Counted from the stretch's first letter, positions 38,050 to 50,526 are shown. The stretch: 64,000 nucleotides of DNA from Begonia masoniana (GCA_022432975.1 CM039505.1:45614544-45678543), one strand, 5' to 3'. The notes: a model not told the origin generated them from the sequence alone. A program made the numbers and translations.

Positions 38050-38132
38050 TGTTGTGTGAAGCCCATCTTAACCCAAATTCAGTGTCCAGCCCATTGCTTT
38101 AGTGGTGATGTGTCATAATATGGAGTGTTGAT
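38050..38132 (+). repeat. Copia 3' LTR, first segment
   Basis: Begins TGTTGTGTGAAG after the purine tract AAGGTGGAGA (38039-38048). It is cut at 38132 by the Athila insertion. The last five bases (TTGAT, 38128-38132) are one copy of that insertion's TSD. Confidence 0.85.
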
Positions 38133-39426
38133 TGATAAGTGTGTATTTTACACACGTTATTGTACTCTTTAATACTTGAATTGATGAGTTTTACTCAAGT
38201 ATATGAAAATTTTGATATATTTGGTGAGTGTGTAGAAAAAATTGGAGAATTACAGGTTTCGGTGAAATCATTCCAGAAGAAAAGTAGAGCAATTGTCGAT
38301 CGATCGGCTATTTTAATTGTTTTAATCTCAACCGTTGATCAATCGGCTATTTTAATTGATGGAGGTATTTGAATCTGGACCGTTGAAGTTTGTTTTAATC
38401 TTAGCCGTCGAAGATGATTGTGGGCTAGGCTTCAAATTAATTGATAAATAGGTTATATGTTAACCTAATTGGAAGTCATTGAGACAAGGGAGAGAGAGCA
38501 GCCCTACAGAGAGAGAGACGACTTCAAGGAAGCCCGAGGAATCAGAAAGAAAATTGTGAAAGTGTGAAGGCATCTACAGCGATCAACTGAGTTTTTCTTC
38601 CTCTTTCTTTAGTTTCTTTTATTTTTATTTGTCCTCTAAAACTATGATTCTTATTAATTTTAGTTTTATTTTCTTTTTTTCATTCATGATCTAAATTTAT
38701 TTTTTAGGGTTATGATGTAACTGAAACTCGACTGTTTAATATTTCTAATTTAGTTTTTATTTTTCTTTTTCCGATATCGTGTTGAGTATTCTTGTCTGTT
38801 CTTCATGCTTAATTTTGCATGATCACCAAAGTTAAGATTTTTATGGTTGTTTCAAAAGACGGAAGTTGCGAAATAACTGGGCATTGATGAGTTTACCATG
38901 AACTGATTCTAGACTAGGGATAGCTAGGACTTTTATGTAGTTTTATGATTTTCTGCACTTAATGTATTCAACTGATTTGAGTTTGAGACCGGGAGGTGAT
39001 AACCTGTTAGTTGGATAATATTATTATAGCTTGGGAGAGAATAATAATTAAAATAGAAAAATCGCTGTCAACACGTAGGATTAGAAAATATTAACTAAAT
39101 TAGGGATATTAAATAGGAAAGTGGATGTGAAATCAGAATCCATAGATTCATTCTTAATATTTACCAAATCTTTAATTATTTTCCTACCATTTATTTTAGT
39201 TTCATAATTCGTTTACTTCAATTACTTTAGTTATTTAATTGTTTAATTTAAAATCAAATAAAAATCAAATCTTTTTAATAAAAATTAAATTGTTTTAGTC
39301 CAGTTAATTTAAAATTAACTTAATTTAATATTTTAGTAAAACTATTCCTCGTGGGTTTGACTCTTACTTAAAAAACTATATTACTTGTGCGACACATACA
39401 CTTGCGTATCATGATTTTTCGCAACA
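38133..39426 (+). repeat. Athila 5' LTR (1,294 bp)
   Basis: Runs from TGATAAGTGTGTATTTTACAC to TTTTTCGCAACA. It contains GTCGATCGATCGGCT and TTGATCAATCGGCT words (about 38295-38355), and a purine-rich GAGAGAG segment near 38490. Confidence 0.92.
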
Positions 39427-39432
39427 AGTTTT

Positions 39433-39450
39433 TGGCGCCGTTGCCGGGGA
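39433..39450 (+). other. Athila primer-binding site (tRNA-Asp type)
   Basis: TGGCGCCGTTGCCGGGGA, six bases after the LTR end, is the classic tRNA-Asp-complementary site of Athila elements. Confidence 0.85.
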
Positions 39451-39628
39451 ATGATTTTTATTAATATTTAATTAAGTTATTTTTGTTTTAATTTGGACTG
39501 TTTAATTAATTCGTTATATTTGCTCTTGCAGGTGCATGCGAAAATTTGGTACTGCCAACCTATTACCTATCGACCTTGAAATTGAACGAACCTGCTGAAG
39601 AAATCGTAAGGAAACAAGGCAGACAACG

Positions 39629-41174
39629 ATGGCGGACGAGCAAAACGCAGATTTACAACAGATGATTGAAGTGGCCGAAGTCGGGAGACGGACATTGCTC
39701 GATTATGTCATGCCATCTATGGACGGGGTTCAATCAGCAATTCGAAAACCTACGATCACGTGCAACAATTTTGAAATAAAGCCAGGAACCATACAAATGA
39801 TTCAGCAATATCAATTCTATGGTCTGCCTAACGAGGATCCAAAAGATCATATTGCAAGCTTCGTTGAGGTCTGTGACACGTTTAAATATCATAATGTTTC
39901 TGATGATGCTGTTAGACTTAGGTTGTTCCCCTTTACACTAAGAGATCGCGCTAAGAACTGGTTAAATTCCTTACCCCCGGATTCAATTACACTGTGGAAT
40001 GAATTAGTTCAAAGATTCCTATCTAAATTCTTTCCCTTTGAAAAAATGGCAAAACTCCGCAACGAAATTAACAACTTTAATCAATTCGATGGTGAGACGG
40101 TCTATGAAGCATGGGGCCGATTCAAGGAACTTTTATGAAAATGCCCCCAACATGGTCTACCACAATGGATGCAAATACAGACGTTCTTCATCAGCCTATC
40201 ACCTTCTACATGGACTCTTGTCAACTCTGCAGCCGGTGGATCAATACTTCAAAAGACAGAAGTGGAGGCATTCGACCTGTTAGAGGAGTTATCCCTTACT
40301 AATGATCAGTGCCCGGTTGAACGTCAAATATTGAGGAGGCAGCCAAACACTCCAAAAATGGATGCATTACAAAAACTGACTGCACAAATGGCATTCCTCA
40401 CTAGACACATCCAAGGTAACCAAGCTCCAGTTAATGCAATTCATTCCCCGATCGTAACATGTCAATGGTGCCAAGGACCACATGCTAGCGAGTACTGTCT
40501 GCAAAGAAATCAAACGGCCAGCAGTTCATCTGAACAAGCTCAGTACGTGGGAAATTATAATAGACTGACTAATCAAAATTCAAGTAACTATTATAATGGC
40601 CCACGCAACAATCACCCGAATTTTTCGTGGAAGAACCCGAACAACACCATTCAGATGCCACAAGTTAATCAACCGACACCTCCATTTCAAGAAAGAAGAT
40701 CTAATTTGGAGGATCTAATTGCCAAAATGGGTGAGCGCACTAGCAATCTAATCGCGGAATTGGGGGAGCATACAAATAAATTTATGACTGAATGAAATAA
40801 GAACCACCTTGCAGAACCAGTCGGCCCAAATTCGAAGCTTAGAAACGCAAATGGGCCAGATGGCAGCTGCACTAAATGGACGCCCACAAGGTACATTGCC
40901 CAGTTCCACTGAAATCAACCCCAGAGACCAATGCAATTCCATCACACTTAGGAGTGGAAAAGTTATTGAAAATTGCGTCAAGGAAAATAAGAAAGTGGTT
41001 GCACATGACGAAATGCATTCGTCATCATCCGAGTCTACACCAAAGGATCAAGAGCTACAGGAAGCTCCACCTCAGATCCCAAAGGAGATCATCCCAAAAG
41101 TTCCTTTCCCACAGTGCCTGAAAAATGCAAAATTGGATAAGCAATTCGACAAATTCTTGAACGTTTTCAAATAA
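39629..41174 (+). pseudogene. Athila gag, broken
   Basis: Opens MADEQNADLQQ. The core includes PNEDPKDHIASFVEVC and FPFTLRDRAKNWLNSLP, typical of plant Ty3/gypsy gag. A TGA at 40136-40138 interrupts ...RFKELL / KCPQHGLPQW where relatives have Arg. The same frame then continues to 40795. After a frame change near 40795-40810 the later part (SLETQMGQMA, CNSITLRSGK) runs to a TAA at 41172-41174 where relatives have Gln. CQWCQGPHASEYC (about 40460-40500) is the zinc-knuckle-like motif. Confidence 0.85.
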
Positions 41175-44100
41175 TTACACATCAACATCCCATTTGCCGA
41201 GGCACTGGAACAAATGCCAACCTATGCCAAATTTTTAAAAGAGATTCTATCACACAAAAGAAAAATAGAGGATTGTGGTACAATCAACGAAAACTCCCAC
41301 TAAAGTTGAAGGATCCAGGTAGTTTTACGGTTCCATGTGAGATTGGGAACTACATTTTTTAGCATGCTTTATGCGATCTGGGAGCAAGCATCAATTTAAT
41401 GCCATTATCTATTTTTCAAAAGCTGGAGCTAGGTGAAGCAAAACCAACACGAGTGATTTTACAATTGGCTGACAGATCAATAAAGCACTCGAGGGGAATC
41501 ATAGAAGACGTGCTTGTTAAGGTCGATAAGTTCATATTTCCAGCAGATTTTGTAGTCCTAGATATGGTTGAAGACCGAGATATACCGATAATCTTAGGAT
41601 GACCATTTTTAGCAACTGGGGGAGCGTTGATTGACGTGCAAAGGGGTGAATTAAAATTGCGTGTACAAAATGAAGAGGTCACGTTTAATGTGTTCTGCTC
41701 GATGAAGTATCCGCAGGCTAGTGATGACGTGTTTCGGATAGACACGATGGACTCCACATTAGCGGATATGCCATTTCAGTTAAGTGACTCACTTGAAACA
41801 AGTGAATTCAATCAAGATATTTCCCTGGACGAAAACGTGGGAGCTACAAGCTATTCATTATTGATGAACGCTTTTGAACCCGAAAAGAAGAAGTATTTTG
41901 AAAGTTTGGGAGAGCCACCTATTAGGGTCCCCCAATCCATTGAAAGTCCACCCACTCTGGAGCTAAAACCTCTACCGTCTCACTTGCGTTATGCATATAT
42001 AGGAGAAAATGAGACGCTTTCAGTTATTATCTCAGCGGACTTATCTCAGATCGAAGAAGAAAAGCTATTACGAGTACTTTGAAAATATAAAGTCGCTATT
42101 GGATGGACTCTATCGAATATTAGAGGCATTAGCTCCTCATTCTGTGTACATCGGATCTTAATGGAAGACGATCATCACCAGTTGAACACCAAAGGCGTCT
42201 GAATCCAGCAATGAAAGAGGTTGTGCGTAAAGAGATTTTGAAATGGTTGGATGCGGGCGTTATTTACCCGATTTCAGATAGCCCGTGGGTGAGCCTGGTG
42301 CAATGTGTGCCAAAGAAAAGTGGATTGACAGTAATCAAGAATGACAATAATGAGCTCATCCCATCTCGCACAGTCACCGGATGGAGGATATGCATGGATT
42401 ATCGAAAGTTGAATAAGGCCACACGTAAAGATCACTTCCCGTTGCCATTTATTGATCAGATGCTAGATAGACTTTCTGGTCACGATTACTACTGCTTTCT
42501 AGATGGATACTCGGGATACAATCAGATTGTTATAGCATCGGAAGATCAAGAAAAGACTACCTTCACATGCCCGTACGGTACATTTGCTTTTCGACGGATG
42601 CCATTCGGATTATGCAACGCACCTGCGACATTTCAGCGCTGCATGATGGCAATTTTTTCTAACATGGTAAAACGATACATTGAGGTGTTTATGGATGACT
42701 TCTCAATTTTTGGAGCATCATTTGACATATGTTTGGAAAATTTGTCTAAAGTGATGGCTCGATGTGTGGAGACCAACCTAGTACTTAATTGAGAGAAATG
42801 TCATTTTATGGTTAAAGAGGGAATCGTTTTAGGCCACCGGATTTCATCACAAGGCATAGAGGACCGAGCTAAGATAGTGGCGATCGAGAAATTACCTCCG
42901 CCCGTATCAGTTAAAGGAGCGTGTAGCTTTCTTGGACACGTTGGTTTTTACCGGCGCTTCATCAAGGACTTCTCCAAGATTACTAAACCCTTGTGCAGTC
43001 TACTAGAAAAATACGTGCCATTCAAGTTTACAGCAGAATGTCTTGAAGCATTTAATGATCTTAAAGAAAAACTTGTGACAGCTCCGATTATCACTGCACC
43101 CGATTGGGACTTGCCATTTGAAATTATGACGGATGCGAGTGATTTCGCTGTTGGAGCAGTTTTGGGCCAAAAGAAAGATAAAAGTTTTCGAACAATTTAC
43201 TACGCCAGTCGGACCATTAATGATTCTCAATTAAATTATGCTACCACAGAGAAAGTGTTATTGGCCGTCGTCTTCACCTTTGATAAGTTCAGACCATACG
43301 TGATTGGAAATAAAGTCATAGTATTCACCGACCACTCAGCAATCAAATATCTCATGGAGAAAAAAGATGTTAAACCTCGGTTAATTAGGTGGGTGCTACT
43401 ATTACAAGAATTTGACCTGGAAATAAGAGATAAAAAGGGAACCGAAAATCTAGTAGCTGACCACCTCTCTCGTTTAGAAACTCAAGAGCATGTGACCGAT
43501 CTAAACCAGCAAATAAATGAAGATTTCCCGGACGAGACGCTCCTTGCTGTGTCGAAGCTACCATGGTACGCAGATTATTTGAATTACCTGGTCGGTCAAA
43601 CTATACCACCTGACTTGAAATCTCATCAACGAAAGAAATTCTTCTCCGACATTCGACGCTACTACTGGGAAGAACCTATCCTTTATAAGCATTGTTCTGG
43701 CCAAATGATACGGCATTATATACCAGAAGATGAGATGGAATCAGTCTTGAGGCACTGCCACACTCTGGAATGTGGCGGGCACTTTGGAGGCGTTCGAACT
43801 GCAGCAAAAGTATTACAATGCGGTTTTTATTGGCCATCATTATTTAGAGATGCTCACACATTCGTGGAGGCTTGCGATAGATGCCAACGCACGGGGAATA
43901 TTTCTCGACGCAATGAAATGCCCTTGACGAACATACTGGAAGTAGAGCTTTTTGACGTATGGGGAATTGATTTTATGGGTCCTTTTCCCGCATCTTTCAA
44001 TAACAAATATATTTTGTTAGCCGTTGACTACGTATCCAAGTGGGTGGAGGCTATTGCGACACCAACCAATGAAGGAAAAGTGGTGCTAAATTTTTTACAT

Positions 44101-44847
44101 AAAAATATTTTTGCTCGTTTTGGCACTCCTAGAGCCATTATCAGTGATGAGGGGACACACTTCTGCAATAAACAATTTGAAGCCTTATTATTGAAATACG
44201 GAGTAAAGCGTCGAAAGGCTCTTGGCTATCACCCTCACTCTAATGGGCAAGCTGAAGTTTCAAATAGAGAGATCAAACAAATTCTGGAAAAGACAGTCAG
44301 CTCGTCAAGTAAAGATTGGTCACGAAAATTGGATGACGCTTTATGGGCTTATCGGACAGCATTTAAAACTCCATTAGGAATGAGCCCATATTGATTAGTT
44401 TTTGGGAAAGCATGTCACCTTCCAATTGAGTTGGAACATCAGGCATTATGGGCTATCAAGAATTTAAATATGGAATTGCAAGCAACTGGAAAAGCTAGAC
44501 TCCTACAAATTAATGAGCTCGATGAATTACGACGGGAAGCCTATGAAAATGCTCGGATATATAAGGAGAAAACTAAAGTGTGGCATGACAGACATATTTT
44601 GAAGAAGGACTTAGTCTCGGAGCAGCAAGTTCTGTTATTTAATTCACGATTGAAGCTTTTTTTGGGAAAATTATAGTCAAGATGGTCGGGACCATTTACA
44701 GTTAATCAAGTATTTTCGCACGGAGCCGTTGAATTACGCCGAGTAGATAACGACACATTTAAGGTTAATGGGCAAAGAGTAAAACCGTACTTTGGTGGAG
44801 TGATCGAGAGTGATGTTCAAGTCACTCATTTGGAGCCCGACACGTAA
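41175..44847 (+). pseudogene. Athila pol (protease, RT, RNase H, integrase), broken
   Basis: Protease: [15 protein letters not shown] at about 41363-41407. Reverse transcriptase (42211-42792): WRICMDYRKLNKATRKDHFP, GYSGYNQI, FMDD (codons 161-164). RNase H (from about 43120): [26 protein letters not shown]. Integrase: zinc-binding [13 protein letters not shown]...CDRCQRTG and core [24 protein letters not shown]. Stops lie at 41360, 41600, 42080, 42790, 44392 and 44674; the conserved context implies an amino acid at each. A frame change lies between 42080 and 42211. The C-terminus (VKPYFGG...) ends at 44845-44847 without a chromodomain. Confidence 0.88.
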
Positions 44848-45085
44848 AAACCATCGAGCGTCAAGCCGTGGACGTTAACTACGACACTTTCCGGGAAATT
44901 TCCCGTCTATTTTATTGTTTTAATTGTCGTTAGTAGGTTAGCTATTTAGTTTGAAGTTTAGATTAAGATTTTCTTCTTGACAATTACATAATTTACTTAA
45001 AAGATTAACAATAAAAAATAATAATAATAATAATAATGATAATAATAATAATAAAAAAATAAAAATAAATAAAAAATAAAAATAT

Positions 45086-45757
45086 CTGTTGTTGTCTAGA
45101 TGTATTTAAATCAATATAAGATTATGGTTAGTTCCCTAATATTAATTTTAGTTAAGTAGTTTTCTTTAGTTTTAGTTATTTTAACCCAAAAAAAAAGAAA
45201 TGGAAGGTAAATTTTTTTAAATAAAACAAAGGGGGAAAGCTTCAGTTTGCTCACGAAGAAGCCCGAAGCTCGCCCCTGCACTGTCGACGACCAGCACCGC
45301 CTCCTCTCCGACGAAGTTCTCGACCACCTCGCGCTGTCATCGCAAAGCAGTCGTCGCTGCCCGAGCTCTCTGTTGTGACCCCAGCTGCTCTAGCCTCCAC
45401 GCAAGCTCGCTCTCCAGTTCTGTTGTTGTCTAGATGTATTTAAATCAATATAAGATTATGGTTAGTTCCCTAATATTAATTTTAGTTAAGTAGTTTTCTT
45501 TAGTTTTAGTTATTTTAACCCAAAAAAAAAGAAATGGAAGGTAAATTTTTTTAAATAAAACAAAGGGGGAAAGCTTCAGTTTGCTCACGAAGAAGCCCGA
45601 AGCTCGCCCCTGCACTGTCGACGACCAGCACCGCCTCCTCTCCGACGAAGTTCTCGACCACCTCGCGCTGTCATCGCAAAGCAGTCGTCGCTGCCCGAGC
45701 TCTCTGTTGTGACCCCAGCTGCTCTAGCCTCCACGCAAGCTCGCTCTCCAGTTCTGC
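45086..45757 (+). repeat. Perfect 334-bp tandem duplication inside Athila
   Basis: 45086-45419 and 45420-45753 appear identical, with shared sequence continuing to about 45757. The unit runs from CTGTTGTTGTCTAGATG to CTCGCTCTCCAGTT. It lies between pol and the envelope-position reading frame. An ATA-rich microsatellite precedes it (45010-45080). Confidence 0.9.
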
Positions 45758-46460
45758 AATCCGTCTGCGAAACATTCCAAAAATTTTCATGTTCTAAGCA
45801 ATCGCGGTACACCTCTCTTCCCTCTTTTGAAATCGATTCAAGGTATCGCACAATACCTCTGAATATCATAGTTCCGCTGATTCGATTATGTTGTTTGAGT
45901 TTTGGAAATTGGGAGTGTAAAACAAATTAGACAAAAGTGTCGAGTGCACATTAAATTCTGGCATGTTCTTTTGTTTCGCGGCAGCTCTCACACTTTACAG
46001 AATTAATCTAATGATTGCTTATGCATGTTTTCGTGTCCTTGTTGGACTGGTAATATAACTTATTCTAATATCTACTGTCTTGGGCTGTTAAAAGATTTAG
46101 ACTAGAGACTTGTGTTTGATTTTCAATTTCTACACGCCCAGTGCTTGATAAATCGTCTGAATGAAAAATTTGTTAACTGGTCTTGCACATTGCTTTAAAT
46201 TCTTAGTTTAATGCTAGGTCTAGATTATAAAGTTTTCTCACAAGTCACTTATGGGGTTATAGAGGTTGTAAACAGGGGTGTCAAACTTAAGATTAGTGGG
46301 AAATTGAGGTTATTTGCGAAAGTGAAATTGAACTTGTGTTATTCATGCTTCGTTACTAAATTACTGTTTGCATGCTGCACTTGTATTACTGACGTGTTCC
46401 CTACTCTTGGTGTTGTCTAGTTTGTCTTCCTGCAGGTTTTAGGCAACATATTTATCTTTC

Positions 46461-47545
46461 ATGGCACCAAAAAGACAGCAGACTGCCTCTACCTCCTCAG
46501 TTTCCAGCCCATTACACCATTCTTTTTTCAATGCTTTGGCTGAGAGTTATTTTCAAGACTTCATGCTTGAAGATAAACCAATCGTCTGTGAAATTCAATT
46601 TCAGCCAAGTGCCAGTGACAGCAATATCCTGGAAATCCTGGAGCAGCAAAACTGGGGGACCTTAGCGGTCTTAGGAGGCGATGCAAAGGTTAGCGTGGTT
46701 AGAGAATTTTATGCAAACTTGAGAGCCTGTGGCAATGTTGGCCCCATCAAGGTACGCGGCAGGATTGTGGATTTTTCTGAAGAGGTAATCAACACCGCGC
46801 TAGGACTCGAGGCCCCTACTTTTGATGAGTATGATGATATGATGAGGGAGCGGCCTGATTATGAGACGATTCTTGGCGATATGGCCCATAGCAGAATAGT
46901 ATGGACATATTTTAAAGAGTGGTGCAGGTTTATCCGAAAGAACTTGATACCAACCTCACAGAAGGCCGAGTTCACCAAAGATAGAGCGATTCTTTTTTTT
47001 TTTTTTTTTTTTTTTTTGCATCCTGATACAACATTCATTCAATATCGGGCATATTATTCACAGGAACATCACTCATATTGCAAAAAAACCCAGTTATCAG
47101 CACACATCCACCCTGTTTTGATTACACGATTATGTGCAGCTGCAGGGGTAGATATGAGTTCCCCAGATGAGATATGGATCCAGCCTGCTGTATATGGTAG
47201 GGCTCAGCCAAATGGACTTGCTTTTATCGATCATGACCCTCAGGTGGAGTTTCCACCACGATCAGAGCCTTTACCTCGTCTTAGGCAAACAAGTGCATCT
47301 GACGCATTTTTTCAGAGACAACAGGAGCGTGCTGACGCTTGGTTGCAGAGTACATTTATAGTTTCTCATCTGTCCCACCTACACCAGGTACTGCCGCATC
47401 ATCCTCGCGGCCACCGTGTGCATACGCTAACGAGGAGTTGGGGCGCATGATGGAGAATATCGATCCAGCAGGAAAGAATGATGGAGATTATCACCAGAAC
47501 AGAGCAAAAGATGAATCAACAAAATCACTCGTGGGAGGACGATGA
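46461..47545 (+). pseudogene. Athila envelope-position / putative plant transposon protein frame, broken
   Basis: MAPKRQQTASTSS starts an open stretch with IKVRGRIVDFSEEVINTALG and FIRKNLIPTSQKAEFTKDRA, matching the 'putative plant transposon protein' domain found 3' of pol in Athila-like elements. At 46993-47017 a 25-base poly-T run replaces conserved sequence, and the following HIHPVLITRLCAAAG block is in a shifted frame relative to part of the segment before it (A7 run at 47082-47088). The long open frame is therefore a mosaic. Whether the family ever worked as an envelope is unproven. Confidence 0.7.
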
Positions 47546-49130
47546 TAAGGAACAATCCGAGTTTTTTTGAGGTACTTTTATTTTACCCTACTCATTTAAA
47601 CTGATTTAACATTGGGGACAATGTCTGTATTAAGTTTGGGGGGTTTTTATTTGGATATTATTTTTTTAGTTTTTAATTAAATTTATAAACATGTTTAGAT
47701 TAGTAAGTCTACTTAATATTTTGGATTCTATGGTATGATTATTTATTTCATTTGTTTAAAGTGTCGATGACTGCACCTTTGATCAATGCCTATTTCAATT
47801 TCTGAATAGATTCTGAGATAGTATGATTTGTGATAGTAACATTGATTGGAGCTTAGGAAGTTAGACTTGTTTGTGTGGAATTGTTCATTCTTGTTTAAAT
47901 TTAGCTGATAATGATATAAATTGTTGTCTTGAGATCGAGAGCCTAAACACAGTAAGGGAGTGCTTGAGTGTAAACACTGAAAGGGAGTGAGCTCCATTTA
48001 AATTTAGTGAGTGATTAGTGAGTATTAAATTGTTCTTGGTTTTGCCCTGCATTCATGAATACAAATTGTGATTTTTGAATATTAAGAGAATGACTTAGGC
48101 CATATTTGAATCGTTTGAGCTTTTATTGACATATTTCATTTGTGTCATTTAAATGTCACCCTTAGTCTCCTATTTGAACCTTTATTTACCACTATTTTGT
48201 CAAACCTAACTTAACTTACCCTAAAATTACTTTTACTATCCTGTTTATTGAGCACAGGGTTGTGGGTACATATTATGGGGAGAGTTGGAGAAAGTAGTGG
48301 TGAGAATCAGAGCTAATTCTTTTGTCAATTATCTAAGTTGTTAGTATTTTGGGATTTTATTTATTCTTCTTTTATGTTTTTCAGTGATTAAAGTTGTGAA
48401 AAAAAAGTTCAAAGTTATTGGAAAGTTGAATTGTTCAGTAGTAGAGCAATTTCTTATATGCTATTTAATTTGTTATTATTGTTATTATTTGTATTTTATG
48501 TTTGTTAGTAAAGACATTGACAAAGGAGTTGGTTTTGAAAAATAGAGAGTGAGACAAGTTTGGGGGATTATTGAGTTAACTGATTAGAAAAGAGTTCAAG
48601 TGAGTGTAAGGAGTGAGGGTGGCATAAAGATGGATTGTGCTCTAGAGTTTCGCTTGAATCAAAAAATTTCCTACCTTATAAACCCGGCCTTACATTACAA
48701 ACTTAATTAAAGACCTATCGACTTTTATTCTGTTTACTCATATTTGTTATTAGTGAATAATGGGCAAGACTGATGAACAATAAGAGTGGATGGAGTGACC
48801 CTGAGAGGTATTTTTTATTTCCCTTATCATAAGACACAATTATAGATCTATCAGTTAAACGAGTATGAGTTTGAGCATGTATACACACAAGAATTTCTGA
48901 TTAAGTTTCTCTCAATATGATATCATGAGTTGTATTATTGAAAGTGTTTATTTAGATGGTTTATTTGCATGCAAATATCAAGCTGAGACGAAATACTGCG
49001 AACTATGATTTAGATAATTTTACCATGGAAATTTTAAATATTTTGCAGACTTTAAATTTTAGAAATTCCTGGATAAACTTTGCTAGATTTCTATACTTAT
49101 TTTTGTTCGCTTGAGGACAAGCTTTCATTC
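47546..49130. other. Athila 3' untranslated internal region
   Basis: No coding sequence. TTAAGTTTGGGGGG at 47632-47645 resembles a second purine tract (the element's real one is at 49131-49143). The rest is AT-rich spacer usual for Athila elements. Confidence 0.6.
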
Positions 49131-49143
49131 AAGTTTGGGGGTG

Positions 49144-50437
49144 TAATAAGTGTGTATTTTACACACTTTATTGTACTCTTTAATACTTGAATTGATAAGT
49201 TTTACTCAAGTATATGAAAATTTTGATATATTTGGTGAGTGTGTAGAAAAAATTGGAGAATTACAGGTTTCGGTGAAATCATTCCAGAAGAAAAGCAGAG
49301 CAATTGTCGATCGATCGACTATTTTAATTGTTTTAATCTCAACTGTTGATCAATCGGCTATTTTAATTGATGGAGGTGTTTGAATTTGAACCGTTGAAGC
49401 TTGTTTTAATCTTAGCCGTCGAAGATGATTGTGGGCTGGGTTTCAAATTAATTGATAAATAGGTTATACGTTAACCTAATTGGAAGTCATTGAGACAAGG
49501 GAGAGAGAGCAGCCCTACAGAGAGAGAGACGACTTCAAGGAAGCCCGAGGAATCAGAAAGAAAATTGTGAAAGTGTGAAGGCATCTACGGCGATCAACTG
49601 AGTTTTTCTTCCTCTTTCTTTAGTTTCTTTTATTTTTATTTGTCCTCTAAAACTATGATTCTTATTAATTTTAGTTTTATTTTCTTTTTTTCATCCATGA
49701 ACTAAATTTATTTTCTAGGATTACGATGTAACTGAAACTCGACTGTTTAATATTTTTAATTTAGTTTTTATTTTCCTTTTTTCGATATCGTGTTGAGTAT
49801 TCTTGTCTGTTCTTCATGCTTAATTTTGCCTGATCACCAAAGTTAAGATTTTTAGGGTTGTTTCAAAAGACGGAAGTTGCGAAATAACTAGGCATTGATG
49901 AGTTTACCATGAACTGATTCTAGACTAGGGATAGCTAGGACTTTTACGTAGTTTTATTATTTTCTGCACTTAATGTATTCAACTGATTTGAGTTTGAGAC
50001 CGGGAGGTGATAACCTGTTAGTTGGATAATATTATTATAGCTTAGGAGAGAATAATAATTAAAATAGAAAAATCGCTGTCAACACGTAGGATTAGAAAAT
50101 ATTAACTAAATTAGGGATATTAAATAGGAAAGTGGATGTGAAATCAGAATCCCTAGATTCTTTCTTAATATTTACCAAATCTTTAATTATTTTCCTGTCA
50201 TTTATTTTAGTTTCCTAATTCGTTTACTTCAATTACTTTAGTTATTTAATTGTTTAATTTAAAATCAAATAAAAATCAAATCTTTCTAATAAAAATTAAA
50301 TTGTTTTAGTCTAGTTAATTTAAAATTAACTTAATTTAATATTTTAGTAAAATTATTCCTCATGGGTTTGACTCTTACTTAAAAAACTATATTACTTGTG
50401 CGACACGTACACTTGCGTATCACGATTTTTTGCAACA
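49144..50437 (+). repeat. Athila 3' LTR (1,294 bp)
   Basis: The same length as the 5' LTR with about 40 substitutions by eye. Its second base is A where the 5' copy has G, so it begins TA rather than TG, a substitution at the terminal dinucleotide. Ends ...TTTTTTGCAACA. Confidence 0.92.
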
Positions 50438-50442
50438 TTGAT

Positions 50443-50526
50443 GTATTTGCTGATCCAATGGTTGTGGTTCTATCTTGTAAACAGTTACAATCAATTTCTC
50501 TAATAGGGTAGTTCTGGCGAGAAAAT
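50443..50526 (+). repeat. Copia 3' LTR, second segment (truncated)
   Basis: It continues the LTR interrupted at 38132 (GTATTTGCTGATCCAAT...). Similarity to the 5' LTR stops at GAAAAT (50526, equivalent to 32968). The remaining 403 bp of the LTR are absent from the following sequence. Confidence 0.8.

Larger units (their letters stand above)
38133..50437 (+). mobile_element. Athila-type Ty3/gypsy retrotransposon, structurally complete (12,305 bp)
   Basis: Two 1,294-bp LTRs, a tRNA-Asp-type primer-binding site, gag, pol, an envelope-position reading frame and a purine tract (AAGTTTGGGGGTG, 49131-49143), flanked by perfect TSDs TTGAT (38128-38132 and 50438-50442). Order protease, reverse transcriptase, RNase H, integrase without chromodomain, and the FMDD and [13 protein letters not shown] motifs fit the Athila clade. 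The LTRs differ at about 40 positions counted by eye (about 3%). Stops and frame changes show it cannot move by itself. Confidence 0.92.
32802..50526 (+). mobile_element. Degraded Ty1/copia element with an Athila element nested in its 3' LTR
   Basis: 5' LTR 32802-33371, internal region 33372-38049, and 3' LTR beginning at 38050. That 3' LTR is interrupted at 38132 by the Athila insertion, resumes at 50443 and stops at 50526, lacking about 403 bp present in the 5' LTR. Nine differences were counted by eye over about 167 shared LTR bases (about 5%), the most diverged LTR pair in the window. Polyprotein style (YVDDMLLVSN reverse transcriptase) suggests the Tork lineage. Multiple stops and indels make it inactive. 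Confidence 0.85.

Noticed and set aside
46461..47450. A functional envelope gene
   Set aside because: The frame crosses a T25 run and a frame-shifted block, and lacks a clear signal peptide or transmembrane anchor; it fits the putative plant transposon domain, broken.
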